Position numbers and translations under genes: made by a program. Shown here piece after piece: positions 63,051 through 64,000 of a stretch of DNA of 64,000 nucleotides; within the stretch, counting starts at the first letter, position 1, and every line of letters begins with the position of its first letter. Origin of the DNA: Sparassis latifolia (lineage: Eukaryota; Basidiomycota; Agaricomycetes; Polyporales; Sparassidaceae); assembly GCA_018466975.1 (NCBI GenBank), contig CM031559.1, positions 1,798,001-1,862,000 on the forward strand, read 5' to 3'. The notes below the pieces were generated by a model. It was given only the letters and a program-made list of their open reading frames with translations. It was not told where the DNA came from and ran no database searches.

Positions 63051-64000
63051 GAGCCGAGCCGCTCGACTCGCTGGGTGTACGTAGTACTCCGAAACGCTGT
63101 GGGCTGCGGCCTCTCACGCGACGACTTCAACTCGAACCACGACAAATTCAACAAATCCGCACTCGAGGCTCGTTCCTGCTCTACATTGACGACAAGAGTA
63201 CAAAATCCTACGTTGGTGTGCAGTCTAACTCTGGTTCAGCAAACCTACAGGCGTGCAGCTGTCAAGCGGCAGCGATAACATTGTCCTGGTTTATTTCTGC
63301 TTATAGTTACACAAGTCGACACCTTCGAGCTTGCTAAACCATCTTTGCATGAGCAGTCTACATTACTCGGGTACTGTGCATAAACAAGAAAGGTGTTGGG
63401 CTGTTTCAAGGGCGGGCATGGCCGCGATCCAACGTTAAATAACATGACAACGGCTTCCCAGTGATTCCCTACGCCCATTCTTCATGCTTTCTTGTCAAAA
63501 TTCTTTTCCTTTGGGCGGGAGCTCTAAACTTGATATCGGCGAAGTCTCAGGTGCTACGCCCGTTACCCAGCAATATCGTGCAGGAGGTTGCTGAGCTAGA
63601 TATCCTAGGGCTCACAATCCTACGGTTTCCGGAGCTTAAGGGCTTTCTACTAGATCTTGCACGTTATCTGTTAGTTGAACCCTCAGCTGGTTTGGGTTCT
63701 ACCCCCATCTAGGATGAAGGCTGGGAAAGGACCAGAAGCTCGGCTTGCTAGCTTTCATGAAGGCGCCGATGGGCCTTGAAGCTTGAACTGCAAAAGACGG
63801 TAAGTCTTACGAGTATGTCCCTACCTTTTGTCTTTTGCAGACTTTACACTGTATCCATGCCTGGTCGATGGGCTCCTTATTGTCGTGGTCAATGTTCCTG
63901 ATTTGCGCCTTGTTGGTGGGACCTGATATCGCCCCACCCTTGCTGGCTTCTTCAGCTAATCACAGCGGCTGTTAGTGTCGGGAGATTCGCAGCATTTAGC
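63051..64000. other. ATG12 upstream region to window edge
   Basis: Holds the ATG12 promoter. A short + frame (63461-63712, LPSNIVQEVAELDILGLTIL) is not recognised. A perfect 11-nt inverted repeat, CTGCAAAAGAC at 63788-63798 and GTCTTTTGCAG at 63830-63840, could form a hairpin with a 31-nt loop. Confidence 0.4.

Overview
The window is eukaryotic nuclear DNA from a basidiomycete fungus, most likely an Agaricomycete of polypore type. Genes carry many introns of about 45-65 nt with canonical GTRNGT..YAG borders. Several families are typical of Agaricomycetes: a DUF6534 membrane protein, a DUF6532 protein, a Plavaka-type (CACTA superfamily) transposase, a basidiomycete P450 and a Tf1/sushi-like Ty3 retroelement. 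Most real genes are split, so exon models below were read by hand from splice signals and family conservation. For seven genes (P450, GRS1, bestrophin-like, NYN, glycosidase, ATG12, the membrane protein at 37.7 kb) the summed exon lengths are an exact multiple of three.

Layout: 0-17.3 kb is a gene block: tail of a DUF1348 gene (+), an AIM32-like sucrase/ferredoxin protein (-), a Yor1-type ABCC transporter (-), a cytochrome P450 (+), a C2H2 zinc-finger regulator (+) and a secreted six-hairpin glycosidase (-). 17.6-34.3 kb is a mobile-element island: a palindromic 208-bp MITE-like repeat, a Plavaka element with a divergent DUF6532 gene, a 23-bp minisatellite, and a 7.4-kb Ty3/gypsy chromovirus with 411-bp LTRs inserted in the last part of a DUF6534 gene. 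34.3-46.5 kb is gene-poor: one clear four-TM-type membrane protein gene, a short Ser-rich gene and unassigned sequence. 46.5-63 kb is gene-dense again: glycyl-tRNA synthetase (-), bestrophin-like channel (+), NYN-domain protein (-), FtsJ-like methyltransferase (-), ATG27 (+) and ATG12 (-).

How the genes relate: ATG27 and ATG12 are convergent autophagy genes. The P450 and ABC exporter are divergently arranged neighbours, which may or may not be functional. GRS1 has two in-frame ATGs that would give mitochondrial and cytosolic enzyme. The retroelement is young-looking (11 differences between LTRs, perfect 5-bp target duplication) but dead: integrase core deleted and several stop codons. Its best signal is an 11-nt self-priming match between the predicted mRNA 5' end and the primer-binding site. 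Three host genes each lose frame at or beside a homopolymer run, which points to assembly indels rather than true pseudogenes.
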